Source: Ostreococcus lucimarinus CCE9901 (taxonomy: Eukaryota; Chlorophyta; Mamiellophyceae; Mamiellales; Bathycoccaceae). From it: 64,000 bases of DNA. Below are positions 10,014 to 21,100 of the stretch, in pieces. How positions within the stretch are numbered: position 1 is the stretch's first letter; each line of letters begins with the position of its first letter. Position numbers and translations under genes: made by a program. Location of the stretch: NCBI RefSeq assembly GCF_000092065.1, contig NC_009367.1:372001-436000 (forward strand). Reading direction: 5' to 3'. The notes below the pieces were generated by a model. It saw only the letters and a program-made list of their open reading frames with translations, was not told the origin of the DNA and searched no databases.

Positions 10014-10631
10014 TCAAGGCATCCCCGGCGTCCGCGGCGCCGCCCTCGCGCGTTGTCCGTCTCCACCTACATTCAAATATTCGACCGGAAACGTCGCATT
10101 CGACGTCGACGTTTCGCCTCGCCAAATCCGTCCCGCGCGCGGCGTCACCGCCCACCGTAATTTCACCTCCATCCCTCGTCCGGACAACCGCTCGTCCACG
10201 CTCCGTAGCTTATACTTCGCCCGTATCACGCCCTGTTTCCTCAATTTCTTCGCCTTACTCTCCGCGCTTTCCCATCTATCAAACTTTACCGCGTCGTCCC
10301 AAATCGTCGCCTCGTTGACGCCGCGCGTCTCCGTCTCCCACGACACCGTCACGTGCGCGAACACCATCTTCGTGTTCCAGCTCGCGCACGACGACAGATC
10401 GTAGTCTACTTCCAGCCTCACCACTGCCTCGTCTCGGCTGTCGGCGACGCGCGCGAAGCGTTCGTAGTCGACGACTCGAACGATCGGGCTTCGGGACATG
10501 AACGGCATCGAAGACGTCGGCGCGCAGGCGTGAAAGACATCGGTGACGGACGCGCACGCGACGAGGACGGCGAAAATGGCGACGGCGAGCGTGAGCGTGG
10601 CGTTGAGGCGGTGCCACGGGGAGTGGGACAT
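10014..10631 (-). CDS. SPC3: Signal peptidase complex subunit 3 (SPCS3/SPC22)
   Basis: 205 residues from ATG 10631; the open frame continues upstream only from a non-ATG codon. A single N-terminal membrane anchor (about 8-27, LTLAVAIFAVLVACASVTD) is followed by a luminal beta-rich domain. FDLSSCxxWNTK-like (YDLSSCASWNTKMVFAHVTV) and WDDAVKFDRWES are typical of SPC22/23, as is the late KLRWAVTPRAG. The protein is the ER-luminal accessory subunit of the signal peptidase that removes secretory signal peptides. Length fits the family (about 180). Its start lies 60 bp below the tafazzin stop on the same strand. Confidence 0.85.
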   Translation of the reverse strand: MSHSPWHRLNATLTLAVAIFAVLVACASVTDVFHACAPTSSMPFMSRSPIVRVVDYERFARVADSRDEAVVRLEVDYDLSSCASWNTKMVFAHVTVSWETETRGVNEATIWDDAVKFDRWESAESKAKKLRKQGVIRAKYKLRSVDERLSGRGMEVKLRWAVTPRAGRIWRGETSTSNATFPVEYLNVGGDGQRARAAPRTPGMP

Positions 10632-10690
10632 GGCGGCGAGGCGCGCTCTGCGGCTGACCCGGGACGCGCGCGGACGGTTACAATACGAGG

Positions 10691-11548
10691 TCAAGCGGAC
10701 GCGTCGCCGCGCTCGCGCCTATTTTGGGCTTCTAAATCTTTCAACGCGGTCTCCACGCGACGCATGATCTGCGCGTGCAGATGGTCGCGCGCCTTGGCGT
10801 TCTTCTCGCAGCGCGCGCACTTGGCCGTCAAGTCGGTCAAATCGAGCGGTTCGCCGACGGTAACGTGCACGCGCTTACCCACGCCAATCTCCCATCGCCC
10901 GTACGGTTTTACGTCGGACATGCCGGAGTGCCAAAACGGTAGCACCATCGGCGGCGTTCCGCCCGCGATCTCGACGTCGCACAGCAATTTCGCCACGCCT
11001 CTTCGCATCGTTCCCAACTCTCCGTCGCGACTGACGCGACCCTCGGGAAACAAGTGCACCCAATCCCCTCTCAGTAACAGATTCGCCGCCGTTCGCATCG
11101 CCGGCTGCTCCACCCCACCGCCTCGCTTGATCGCCAGCGCCTTACCGCACAAGAAAAAGCTCTCTCGCAGCTTGGTTTTCGCGCAAATCTCATCCGTGCA
11201 CAGCGTCCACCGCACGCCCCCGCGCCGCGGCTCGCCGACGAAGACCGACCACGGGATCAGCGCGCTCAGCATTCCCGGGTCGTCGAACGTGCTCACGTGA
11301 TTGCACACCGTGAGTAATCCCTGCGCGTTCGCTCGATCGCGATTCGCGATGGCGCGCTCGAACGTCGCGAGATTCGTCGTCGTCGTGACGTTGGCGACGT
11401 CCAGGACGCACTTGCTGAACGCCGCCACCGCGGCGAGCACCGCCTGACGCCCGACGACGCCCCAGGGCGAGGCCGTGGGCAGGACGTCGTCGTAGACCGC
11501 GCGTCCGCTCGTCGAGGGCGCGGCGTCGCCGGACGACGGCGCGGACAT
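10691..11548 (-). CDS. TAZ: Tafazzin-like phospholipid transacylase
   Basis: 285 residues from ATG 11548; human tafazzin is of similar length. The acyltransferase HX4D motif is NHVSTFDDPGM, followed by WTLCTDEICAKTKLRESFF (tafazzin-specific block II), GDWVHLFPEGRVSRDG and VLPFWHSGMSDV. Tafazzin remodels cardiolipin acyl chains in mitochondrial membranes; general LPLATs have different spacing after HX4D. An amphipathic/hydrophobic segment lies before the active site (VVGRQAVLAAVAAFSKCVLD), fitting a peripheral membrane protein. It is in tandem with SPC3, 59 bp apart. Confidence 0.88.
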   Translation of the reverse strand: MSAPSSGDAAPSTSGRAVYDDVLPTASPWGVVGRQAVLAAVAAFSKCVLDVANVTTTTNLATFERAIANRDRANAQGLLTVCNHVSTFDDPGMLSALIPWSVFVGEPRRGGVRWTLCTDEICAKTKLRESFFLCGKALAIKRGGGVEQPAMRTAANLLLRGDWVHLFPEGRVSRDGELGTMRRGVAKLLCDVEIAGGTPPMVLPFWHSGMSDVKPYGRWEIGVGKRVHVTVGEPLDLTDLTAKCARCEKNAKARDHLHAQIMRRVETALKDLEAQNRRERGDASA

Positions 11549-11837
11549 CGGAGGCGAGGCGAGGCGCGCGCGCGCGGCGGCTTCGGGACGCCGCGCGGCG
11601 GCTTCGGGACGCGCGGACGCGCGCGCGGACGGCGAGGCGAGGGCGACGCGCGCGGGATGGGCGGCGAACGGTGCGCCGACGCGCGCGCTGGTGGACGGTC
11701 GACGCGGCGCGGAAGGGCGGCGCGGTGTGCGGGCGACGGGACGAACGCGTCGAGTGGTACGAGTTACAACGGCGACGAATGAATGAAAAAAGTTTGCGGT
11801 ACAGACGGATTCGTATCGAAAGAAAGAATGCGGTGAA
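11549..11837. other. Intergenic spacer, TAZ upstream / CDH1 downstream
   Basis: 289 bp. The half near TAZ holds repeated GGCTTCGGGACGCCGCGCG-like pieces at about 11578-11610 (two imperfect copies) and should contain its promoter. No gene is seen. Confidence 0.4.
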
Positions 11838-13571
11838 TCACCGAATGCTCGTGCGCGCGAGCGTGCTGACGGTGTTGTCGCCGGCGCCCGAGACGGGGGA
11901 CTTCATGCCGGGGAAGACGTTCCAAAAGCGCAACGTCTCGTCGCCGGCGCCGGTGACGATGGTTTGGCCGTCGGGAGAAATGGCGAGAAAGAGCACGCGG
12001 AGGGTGTGGCCCGTGAGCGTGGTGAGCTTGGACATACTCGGATAACGCCAGACGACGATTTGATTTTGGCTGTAGCCGTGCGTGCTGACGATCTCGTTCA
12101 CGTTCTTGCTCCAAACCAAGTTGCACACCTGCGAACCGGTGTCGACGCACTGCAACGGCGTGTTGGTGACGGTGTTCCAAAACCGAATGCATCGGTCGGC
12201 GGTACCGCCGCCGCTGGCGAGTAAGCCGTGTTGATGTGGAGACCACGCGATGGCCTTGACCGCGGCGGTGTGCTCGCTGCATCGCAAGATTGGTGACGTC
12301 GAGTGCGAATTCCACACGAAGAGTTGATTGTCGTTGCCGCCGCTCGCGAGCTGTTGGTCGTCGTAAGACCACTTCAATCCGCACACCTCGCTCTTATGCC
12401 CGAGAAGCTTGCTAGAGTAATCGCTCGGTGATCGAATGTCGCGATTCAAGATGGCGCGATCGCGACTCCCGCTCGAGAGCGTGTGCGAGTTCCACGCCAA
12501 CGTCCCGGCGCGACTGCGGTGCCCGAGCATCGCTCGCGTCTTTTTGCACTTGGCCACGTCCCATATCTGCACCTCGCCGCTGTTCGTGCCGACGCCCAAA
12601 TACGTCCCACGCTGCGTCCACGCCACAGAGGCGACGGAATCGTTAGGAGCGAGCTCACACAGCTTGGTCACCTTGCTAGTGCACGCGCTCCACAGGTAGA
12701 CGCACGTTCCCAAACCGACGGCTAACACGTTGCTCGAACTCCAATCGACGAGGTTGAGGTAGAAATCGTCCTGCAACGCCGGCGCGTCGAGTACTTTGAA
12801 CGGACTACGCGCGATCTTTCGCGGCGCGCGGCGGCGCGGCGATAAAAGCGTCATGCCGAGCGGTCCGTCGCCGTCGCCGACTGGATTCAACGCGTACGGC
12901 GATTCGCCTCGAGCGATCGTCCCGAACGAGCCATCGTCGCGAAATTTGAACAAGTTCCTTCCGGGAGTGGAGTACGAGTACGACGATCCATCGATCGGCG
13001 TCGCCGGCGTCCGCGGTCGGTACCTCGCCGCGCTCGGCGTCGCCGGCGGCGTCACGCCGTACGCCTCGGGCGGACACACGTCTCCGAGCAACTCGCTTCG
13101 CAACAACGCCCCGTACGCCGCGCTCGTATCCTCGCGCTCGTGCGCTCGCGCCGAACCACCATCACCCCTGTGCGCGCCCGCGCTATCAGCATCGCGATTC
13201 GCGTCCCCCTCCCGTCCCCGATCGGCGTCGCCGCGTCCGTCCCGACCGATTCGTCCGCCGCCGCCGCCGCTCGCGCCGCCGATCTCTTCACCCCTACCCC
13301 CTCCCGTCGCCCCGACCCCGACGCTCGCGCACGCCTCCAGCATACTAAAATCACCCCGAAATCCCGCGCTCGCGCTCCTCGACGGCACGTACCGATCGCT
13401 GTATCCCGCGTTCGCCCGTCCCGCGCTCGCGCCGCGTCCCGCGCTCGCCCGCCCCTCCCTCTCCGGCGTCCCCGGCGCGCTCCCATCGCGCGCGCCCGTC
13501 CCGCGTCGCGTCGAGTCCTCGAAAATCAATCGCCGCGCCACGTCCACGCCGCGATGCCCCCCGTTCGCCAT
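11838..13571 (-). CDS. CCS52: APC/C activator CDH1/FZR (plant CCS52 type)
   Basis: 577 residues from ATG 13571. The C-box DRYVPSR is at 59-65, followed by a low-complexity Gly/Asp/Arg region, then RRAPRKIARSPFKVLDAPAL, the linker typical of CDH1 rather than CDC20. The rest is a seven-blade WD40 propeller (LVDWSSSNVLAVGL, LGHRSRAGTLAWN, ASGGNDNQLFVWN, ASGGGTADRCIRFWN). It ends in Ile-Arg, the IR tail that docks on the APC/C. Together these define a co-activator that recruits D-box and KEN substrates in late mitosis and G1; plant CCS52A also drives endoreduplication. Several S/T-P sites before the propeller could be CDK targets. An unusually long N-terminal insert separates the C-box from the propeller. 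Confidence 0.93.
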   Translation of the reverse strand: MANGGHRGVDVARRLIFEDSTRRGTGARDGSAPGTPEREGRASAGRGASAGRANAGYSDRYVPSRSASAGFRGDFSMLEACASVGVGATGGGRGEEIGGASGGGGGRIGRDGRGDADRGREGDANRDADSAGAHRGDGGSARAHEREDTSAAYGALLRSELLGDVCPPEAYGVTPPATPSAARYRPRTPATPIDGSSYSYSTPGRNLFKFRDDGSFGTIARGESPYALNPVGDGDGPLGMTLLSPRRRAPRKIARSPFKVLDAPALQDDFYLNLVDWSSSNVLAVGLGTCVYLWSACTSKVTKLCELAPNDSVASVAWTQRGTYLGVGTNSGEVQIWDVAKCKKTRAMLGHRSRAGTLAWNSHTLSSGSRDRAILNRDIRSPSDYSSKLLGHKSEVCGLKWSYDDQQLASGGNDNQLFVWNSHSTSPILRCSEHTAAVKAIAWSPHQHGLLASGGGTADRCIRFWNTVTNTPLQCVDTGSQVCNLVWSKNVNEIVSTHGYSQNQIVVWRYPSMSKLTTLTGHTLRVLFLAISPDGQTIVTGAGDETLRFWNVFPGMKSPVSGAGDNTVSTLARTSIR

Positions 13572-14075
13572 CCCGCGCGCGCCGTCGCCGCGAATCAGCG
13601 TCGTCGTCCCGGCGCTCCCGAGACGCAATTCCCGTCCGTTTTCTCGCGCGTGGGACGTCGGCGCGCGCGTTTTCGGTTCGCGTCTCGGCGTCTCGGCGTT
13701 AAAGCGCGCGTCCGCTCGCGATCGGCGCGGTCGAGCGGTCGTCGTCGCGCGCGACGCGCGTCGCGGTGCGTCGGTCGTCGCGCGGTCGCGTCGCGCGGTC
13801 GTCGTAATCCGTGTGTGACGCCTTCCGACGACAGTGATACTAAGTCACGACACGCAGACGACGCGCGCAAAGTCGTATTCACCGGGGCGAAACCGCGATC
13901 GCGACGCGTGCCGAATGTATACATAAACGCGAACGACGCGCGCAAAGTCGTATTCACCGGGGCGAAACCGCCATGAACTTTCGACGCGCGACGTGACCTT
14001 TGGGCGCCACGCGCGCCCGGAGACGGCGCGCGCGCGTCGGCACGACGCGACGCTCGAGGACGCGGGAGACGCGCG
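13572..14075. promoter_or_regulatory. Divergent promoter region, CDH1 / CID-like gene
   Basis: 504 bp between the divergent ATGs. The CDH1 side is GC-rich. The CID side carries a 39-bp direct repeat pair (next entry) and a short A/T-rich stretch at about 13914-13928, the likeliest core promoter. Confidence 0.5.
13858..13971 (+). repeat. Two 39-bp perfect direct repeats with E2F-like core
   Basis: Copies at 13858-13896 and 13933-13971 are identical over 39 bp and start 75 bp apart. Each contains GGGCGAAA (13885-13892 and 13960-13967), the reverse of TTTCGCCC, which fits the degenerate E2F site WTTSSCSS. They lie about 105 bp before the proposed ATG 14076 and about 290 bp from the CDH1 ATG. 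The repeat is seen directly; E2F binding is inferred. Confidence 0.8.
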
Positions 14076-16545
14076 ATGTCGCCGCCGACGCCGCGCGACG
14101 TCGATCGCCCGTCCCCGCGCGCGCCCGCGCCGAGACGCGCGACGCGAGGCGACGACGACGCGGGAGACGACGGCGTCGCCGTCACGCGCGCGAATGCGAA
14201 AAATGAAAATGAAGCGAATGCGAATCGAACGGCGCGCGCGTCGACGACGCGCGAGGACGCGCGCGAGGCGAACGGGAACGATGGGAAAACCGCTCGAGAG
14301 CCGACGAGGGTGCGCGCGACGCGCGAACGGGCGATGCGATGGCGACGGGAGGGAAACATTCGGGAGATGGGCGATCTTTCAAACGGCTGGTGATTTTGAA
14401 AGATTTTTTAAACGCGAGGACGCGAAGACGCGAGGGCGATCGGGGCGCGGTGAAGGCGCGCGAGAGACTGACGAAGGCGCGAAACGTGGATTTTTAACGT
14501 CGCAGAGCGCGTCGTACGAGTCGAGCGAACGACCGATGATGACGCCGTCGTACATGGAGTGGTATCGAGCGGCGATGGCGAACGGCGGCGTGGTGCCGGC
14601 GGCGGGGACGCCGTTGCAGGTGGTGTCTCAGCACGAGTTCGCGGTGCCGGTGGTGGTGCCGGTGAACTTAATGCCGGGTGGGGAGGGTATGTCACCGCCT
14701 GGGGTGGCGGATATGGGGTACGGGGGGTACGATCCGCACGCGATGGCGGCCGGTTCGTACGCGCCGGCGGGCGCGTACGGGGTGCCGCCGCCGATGATGA
14801 TGATGGGCGCGCCGGCGCCGCCGGGGGCGTACGGTGAGTACGCATACGCGGCGATGACGGCGGCGCAGCACGAGTATTACGCAGCCATGCATAACGCGCA
14901 TCATTACGACCACTACGGGTACGTGATGCCGCCTTACATGGGCGCGGGCTTTGTCCCTGGCGGTCGCGGATACGGCAGGCGATCGCCGGGAGGTCGCGGC
15001 GGTCGAGTGGGAGGTCGTGGCGGCCGAGGTCGCGGCGAGCAGTGGCGTAATGGTGTGCACGTGAACGGTGGTATCGTCGGTGGCCGCTTCTACGGCGCCA
15101 GTGGACGATATTTCGGCGATGGACGTGCGAACGAAAAGGCGGTGCCGTACACCGTCTTCGTCAAGGATGTGCCGGCGAGCGTGAGCGAACGCGAATTAGC
15201 GGATGTTTTCGCCTCGTGCGGCCGCATCATAGACTGTCGCATGTGCGGTGATGCGAACACACACAAGTTTAGCTACGCCTTTGTGGCGTTTGAGTGCGCC
15301 GAGGCGGTGGATCGGGCGTTATTGTTGGACAAGACGCCGCTCCACGGGAAAAACATCATGGTGAAGAAGAGCGACACCGCGGTGATCCCAGTGAACCCGT
15401 TACTGCTACCGCAGAATGAACGAGAGGTTGAATCGTGCGCGAGGACAATTTACGTCGCAAACGTCGACAAGACCGTGGACTCGCACGCGTTGAAGTTACT
15501 TTTCGAGGACCGCGCCGGCCCCGTCAACCGCTTGCATTTGCAAGTGAAGAACAACGCCGTGGCGAATGTAGCCTTCGTAGAGTTCGTCGACCTCGAAAGC
15601 GTGGGAACCGCGCTGCATTTGACGGGTGAACAGCTTGGAAACCGCATGATTCGCGTGAGTGCGTCAAAGACGCCGCTCCGTTTGCATCGACGAACGAATC
15701 ACGGATCCGCGGCTTCGACTTCGGGCGACTCGTCTGCCGAATCGCAGCGCGCAACCATGCCACCGTTCCCTTACCCGTACTCGACGTCCACCCGGACCAT
15801 CGGTGATGAACCGACGACGCCGGAGTCGCCGCCGTGCAAAGTTTACGTGAGGAACATTCCGAAAACTTTATCTCCAGGGAGTCTCAGGGCGATGTTTTCC
15901 GAATGTGGACAAGTGAGACACGTCGAGTTGCTCACCAACCCAAAGAGTAAGTTTCCGTACGCTTTCATAGACTTTGAGGACAACGAAGCGGTAAAGCGCG
16001 CGTTGGATTTAGACGGCAAAGAAGTGGATGATTGCCAGCTCAAAGTTGAGATCTCGCACAGCAAAAAGCGCGCCCTGACACGGCCATTGGATCCAGTAGC
16101 GCAAGAAAAGGCGGATCGCACGGTTTACGTGACGGATATCGACCCTGAGATCGAACCGACGCTCGTGCGCGACAAGTTTGAGGAGGAATGCGGTGAGGTG
16201 GCGTTATTCTGGTACAAGGCGTTCGAAAAGGGCGAGAAGCAAGCCATCGCCTTCATCGAGTTCGCTGAACTGAGCTCTGTGGGTAAGGCGTTGAAGCTGT
16301 GTCGGACGCACTTTTTGTGTGACTCGCGCTTGGTCAAGGTTCGACACTCCGTCACAGCGTTGACACCCAAAGAAGGTCATCCCGGGACGTGCCACACTCC
16401 TGAATTAGACAGCCCCGCGAGCTCGAGCGGTGATGAAGGTCCGGATGATCGCGAGAGCGTCGTGCGTAATTTATCGTCTCCGCTCGACGCCGAAATCGTC
16501 GCGGCGAAGGTTGAGAAGTTAGGCATGAAGAACGCCGCGGCGTAG
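14076..16545 (+). CDS. CID-like RNA-binding protein with four RRMs
   Basis: Proposed model: exon 1 14076-14309, intron 14310-14505 (donor GTGCGC, CTGAC, acceptor CAG), exon 2 14506-16545, giving 757 residues in frame. A shorter protein from ATG 14536 (669 residues) is possible. Exon 2 has a Pro/Gly/Tyr-rich N-terminus and an RGG-like stretch, then two tandem RRM pairs: YTVFVKDVPASVSE / RTIYVANVDKTVD, and KVYVRNIPKTLSPG / RTVYVTDIDPEIEP. The first pair and its linker (IPVNPLLLPQNEREVESC) match plant CID8-13 PABP-interacting proteins. No clear PAM2 motif was found. It probably acts in cytoplasmic mRNA regulation. Exon 1 is hydrophilic and Asn/Arg-rich and is the least certain part. Confidence 0.8.
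14310..14505 (+). other. Putative intron of the CID-like gene
   Basis: Donor GTGCGC at 14310, CTGAC at 14468-14472, acceptor CGCAG ending at 14505. Both sides are phase 0 and in frame. Confidence 0.55.
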
Positions 16546-16601
16546 GGCACGACACCAGAGAATGTACATATAAACTAAGTGTGATATACTACTACAATAT
16601 T

Positions 16602-18011
16602 CTACTGCGCCTCGGCTATGCCGCGAACGATGCCGTTCGCGTGCGCCAAGCCGGTGACGATGACGCACGTGACGACTTCGTCGTCGTCTTCATCAATCCG
16701 CGGCGCTTGCGACGCCTCGACGCTCGCGCTCGCGAGTAAATACCCAGCCGGATGTGTCTCTAACGCGTGCACGTCGCACTCGTCCATTCCTTCGATCCAA
16801 ACCTCCAATTTCCGAGCCTTTGTCGTCGGGCGCTCGCCCTCCACCACGCGCGTCACTCGTGCGCGGCGCATGGAATCCTCAACGGCCACGGTTCCAGTAC
16901 GTCGAGCCGCATCGCCTAGAATCTCAAAGCAAGAACTACTCACGTAATGTCTCGCGCGCCCGAGTAAACACCCGAGCTCGGCGCCCACGAGGGATCCGCC
17001 ATTCGCTTCCGCGAGCGAGTCCATGAGCGCTAGCCAACGCGGCTCCCACAAGTTCAGCCTTCTCGTTTCGCCCCGTTTCAGCGGACGTTTCAGCGTGAAG
17101 CACGGCACCGCGCCAGCATCACTCGGGGTGAATGTTTGCATGCTCTTCTTCGTCGCCGACGGATCGGTGGAAAACCCAAATCGCACGCGGCGTACCCGCC
17201 CTCGAGCGATGCCCGAGCACACGTCGACGGCGTTCAACGCGTTGGCGCACAACACCTCGTCTCTTTCCATCCACAGCGTCTCCACGAGCGGGCAAAATAA
17301 TAAAAGCGCAAGGAACACGCCGACTGCGTCCACGAGACCGTTCTCCGCTCCGTTCGGCATCGCCAAGCTCGCCAACGTCGCCGCGACGAACGCCGCCGCC
17401 GGTCCCGCGAGCGGCGTCAGATTTCTCGGCTCGTCCATGAGAGCTCTCGCCACGTCCGCCGCGGCGAGCGCGCCATCGCTCGAAACACCCACGGATCCAC
17501 CATCCCACGCGTTTTTCACGTACGCCAACACCGTTTTCCACCGTTCGATCGCGAAAGGGTTCGTCCCGAACGCGCGAGCCGCCAACGCCTCGCCTATACC
17601 TCTCGCCCGCACGTCCCCGTACACCGTCAGCGCGTCCTCGCGCTCTGATTCGATGATACCGGTCAACAAATCGCTCCCGTATTCGGAATCGTCGATCACG
17701 CGCGCGCGTTCGACGAAGCTCGCGACGAGGGCGTCGGCGCGCTCTTGGTCGAGCTCGAGCACCACAGCCTGCGGTTTCGCGCGTCGTATGACCCGTCGAA
17801 CGTCTGCCGCCGCCGCCGCGCTCGCGTGGGAGGTACCGACGACGTAGAATTCGCACTGCGTCGCGCGGGAGGGTCGAGAGACGTCGAGTTTGAGGCTTTT
17901 TGAGACGAATCCCGTGCCGGGAGGGAGCCAGGTCGGGACGGCGGCGCCCGACGACGACGACGACGACGACGGGACGTCCGGGACGACGACGCGCACGCAC
18001 GCGGCGCGCAT
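16602..18011 (-). CDS. TraB/PrgY family protein
   Basis: 469 residues from ATG 18011. The TraB/PrgY/GumN-like fold starts with FYVVGTSHASAAAAADVRR and VVLELDQERADAL, the conserved GTxH and ELD motifs. Two hydrophobic segments lie in the middle (LAGPAAAFVAATLASLAM and VDAVGVFLALLLFCPLVE), suggesting membrane anchoring. Eukaryotic TraB-domain proteins sit on the mitochondrial outer membrane or chloroplast and act in organelle contacts or stress; bacterial members degrade or sequester pheromone. Its exact role here cannot be read. The Ser/Gly-rich N-terminus could be a transit peptide. It converges on the CID-like gene with 56 bp between stops. Confidence 0.8.
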   Translation of the reverse strand: MRAACVRVVVPDVPSSSSSSSGAAVPTWLPPGTGFVSKSLKLDVSRPSRATQCEFYVVGTSHASAAAAADVRRVIRRAKPQAVVLELDQERADALVASFVERARVIDDSEYGSDLLTGIIESEREDALTVYGDVRARGIGEALAARAFGTNPFAIERWKTVLAYVKNAWDGGSVGVSSDGALAAADVARALMDEPRNLTPLAGPAAAFVAATLASLAMPNGAENGLVDAVGVFLALLLFCPLVETLWMERDEVLCANALNAVDVCSGIARGRVRRVRFGFSTDPSATKKSMQTFTPSDAGAVPCFTLKRPLKRGETRRLNLWEPRWLALMDSLAEANGGSLVGAELGCLLGRARHYVSSSCFEILGDAARRTGTVAVEDSMRRARVTRVVEGERPTTKARKLEVWIEGMDECDVHALETHPAGYLLASASVEASQAPRIDEDDDEVVTCVIVTGLAHANGIVRGIAEAQ

Positions 18012-18176
18012 GGCGATCGACGCCGACGTCGGGCGCCTCGCGCGCGTCGCGACGTGAAGTTTGGGTCGGTTCTCTGTGTGTGACGTAGCAATTTGTCTAT
18101 TCTACCCGACGGGAGGGACGACGACGACGACGCGGGCGGCCTACCTCGCTTCACCGCGGCCGCGATCGCGCGGCTT

Positions 18177-21100
18177 TCACTTTTCCATCCTTGCCGCTCG
18201 TTTCTTTTTAGCCTTCTCTTCCTCTCGAGCGAGTTTCAACGACCTGGACGCGACGAAGCCTTCAAACGTCAAATCGCCCGTCTTCGCGATCGCCTCCTCG
18301 TCCGAATCGATGTCGTCGTCGGTGTCGTCTTGCGCGAGGATTTGCCTGCCATCGCGCCACTTTAACGTGGACTTTCGGTTGTCGATGCCGATGATCTTGG
18401 CCGTGACGTCGCGGCGAGTCTCGTCTTCTTCTTCTGACGAATATTCGGCCGTTTGCAAACGGTCGCCGGTGTCGGTGTCAAACAGCTCTCGACTTTGATC
18501 GTGGACGTTGCGAGCGACGAAAACATCGCTCCAAAATTGACGCCACACCGCATCGCCGGAGAGCGTACACGTGCGCTTATTGATGATGATCATCGCTTGC
18601 AAGATGAAACCGTATCGCTCGTCGATGGTGACGTTAATCTTCGGGGGCGTTCCTTTCCACTTTTTGACGTCGATGGGCTCGGTCCAGCCGTATTTCACCA
18701 CGCGACGGTTGTTCTCCTCCTTAAAAGCCGTCGACTCCACGTTGCGCGTCGCGATGAATCGCCGCCATCGCGACAAATGAATGGGTTTATTGAGTGTGAG
18801 CTTTTTCGTCTCCACGCTGCAATGCATGTAGGCCAAGTAGCGCATCAAATAAACAATTCCACCGCCCAACGCCGACCACGCGAGCATGTTCAAGATGAAC
18901 CAAACCGCGGGAACATTCACTATGTACGGCTGCACCGCTTCGACGGCCCATCGAATCTCGGTGAACGAAAGGTATTGCCCCGTGAATCGATCGAGAATGT
19001 CAAACGCGAGCGTCCCCGACAAAATCACTTGCGTCACCTCGAGCGTGGTGCTGTTGCGCGCCTGCGCTCGGAAAGCATCCTCTAAGTTTTTCGTCGTCCC
19101 TTCTATCGCCTCGTTGATGCGGAGCTTTCTTCGTGAGCCGATGACGGCGTTCATTTCTCGCAGAGACTCGAGATCGTTGACGCACGCCGCGATGACTTTT
19201 TCCAAGTCAACGGCGCGTCTTTGCAAGCGTTTCCACGACGGTTCCAACTGAAACAAGTCGTACAACACTTGCGACGCGCCGTCGCTCATATCCGCGCTCA
19301 ACTTTTCACGAGACGTGTCGACGTTTTCGAGCGACTCGAGCACGAACTGCTGAGTGGCGCTCAAGATCGTCACCGTCGTCGTGTGATCGGCGAGGCGCGA
19401 ACGAATGCGCGTTACGTTCGTCGGATCGATCTGATAGGTTTCAATCAACGCTCGCGTCTTCTTCAACTCGTCGTTCAGCGCGAAACAACTGCTGAAGACA
19501 CTTTTGATGAACAACGAGCGAGCTTGGAACGCTGAATATGTCGCGAGAAGCTTGTGATGACGTTCGGTGCGCGGACCAAAGACGACGACACCGCGTGAAC
19601 CAAAGACGATGACTTCTTGTTCGTTCAGGTCGTACGCGTAAAACGTCGCGCCGATGACTTGCTTGAGCTCGTTTTCGTTATCTTCACCATCCATGTACGC
19701 CGCGGCTTTCAGTTTTGGCGTCGCGCGCTCGGCGATGATGCACGTAAACTTGTCGCGATTGTCCGGCTCGCCCTTGTATGTGATGTTCAACATGGAGCGC
19801 TGACGCTCGGAAAATAAATTTCCCACCAGCGAGCTCGTGTCTTCGTGGACGTCGGAAAGTAAGCGCGCGAGTAAATCGACGCTGATATCGTTTCGAATTC
19901 GATCGGCGATGCCGTTGACGACGATGCCGTAAGTGATGGCGCCGTTTTCCCGAAAGTTGATGCCGAAAACCTCGATTTGCTGCTGCACCAAGTTACTCTT
20001 GGGCGCCCCGGTGGCGAGCAAGTCTGCCTCGACGTTTACGAATCGCGTTTCGTCGACGTCGAGGACTTTTAGCTCGGTTTTATTGTCGGCGTTGATCCCG
20101 ACCACCATGTTGAATTCGTCCTGCGTCGCGCTCGCTTCCGCGGTGAACATACCGCCCGCGACGCGGTCTCCCGTGCCGAGTTTTCTACAGAAAGAAACCA
20201 TTTCGTTCGATCCCATCGGCACGTATTCGGTGACGATGATTTTCACCGAGTCGAGCAAGATACTTTCACTCAGGCGCGGGTCGCGAATATCGCGACTACT
20301 TTGAACGGCGCCGCCGAGCACGCGTTTTGCCTTTTTGTGCCCGTTCAACGCGTTCGGTGTGAACGCATCGGAGCTCAGCATGTGCGGAGGGATGTACGGA
20401 GACGAGACGTACGGCACGTCTTCGACGTCCGTGATGGTGGAGCGGATGCGGACCCCGATCGAGGGGACGGTGAGGAAAAAATCCGAGGACTCGCGGTCGT
20501 ACCGCACCTCGAGGAGGTGACCAGCTTCGTGCACCAACGAATCTACCGACTGGCGCATCGCGCTCGTGAACCGTCCCGAGGCCGTCATCCTCTGCAAGAA
20601 TTCGCTCCCCTTCTTGGAAATCTTCAACAACGTCGAGTGATCGTACGTCTCGCTCGTCACCTTGAGCGCCGTGATGAAACCAAGCTCACGCAAATCGTCT
20701 AAATCGTCTCGTCCCTCTTCCGAGACGTTCAAATACCTCGGACACGCTCCAAATATCTTTTCTGATTTTGGCGCGTAATCGTAATCGAACACCGCGTTTC
20801 GCACGATGCCCTCGTACACGAGCACCAGGAGCGGCAGCTCGCGAATCCAGGGAGAACGTTTGTTGTTGTTGTTGTTGGAAACCGCAGACTTCGACTTCGA
20901 CTGTTTCTGAGACGCGTCGGTGTACAAACTCAGCATGTACAACAATTTCAACGCCTCGGGCGATTCCTCCATCTCCCGCTCGCGCGACTCGACTTCCCGC
21001 CGACGCCGAGTCGTGGACGAGGCGGAAGTGCTCGAGTCGGCGTCTGAAGCGCTCGAGTCCCGGGCGTCCCGGGCGTAGTGCGAAGAATCATCGTCATCAT

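Noticed and set aside
13858-13971. CRISPR-like array
   Set aside because: Only two repeats in a eukaryotic nuclear context; better explained as promoter repeats.
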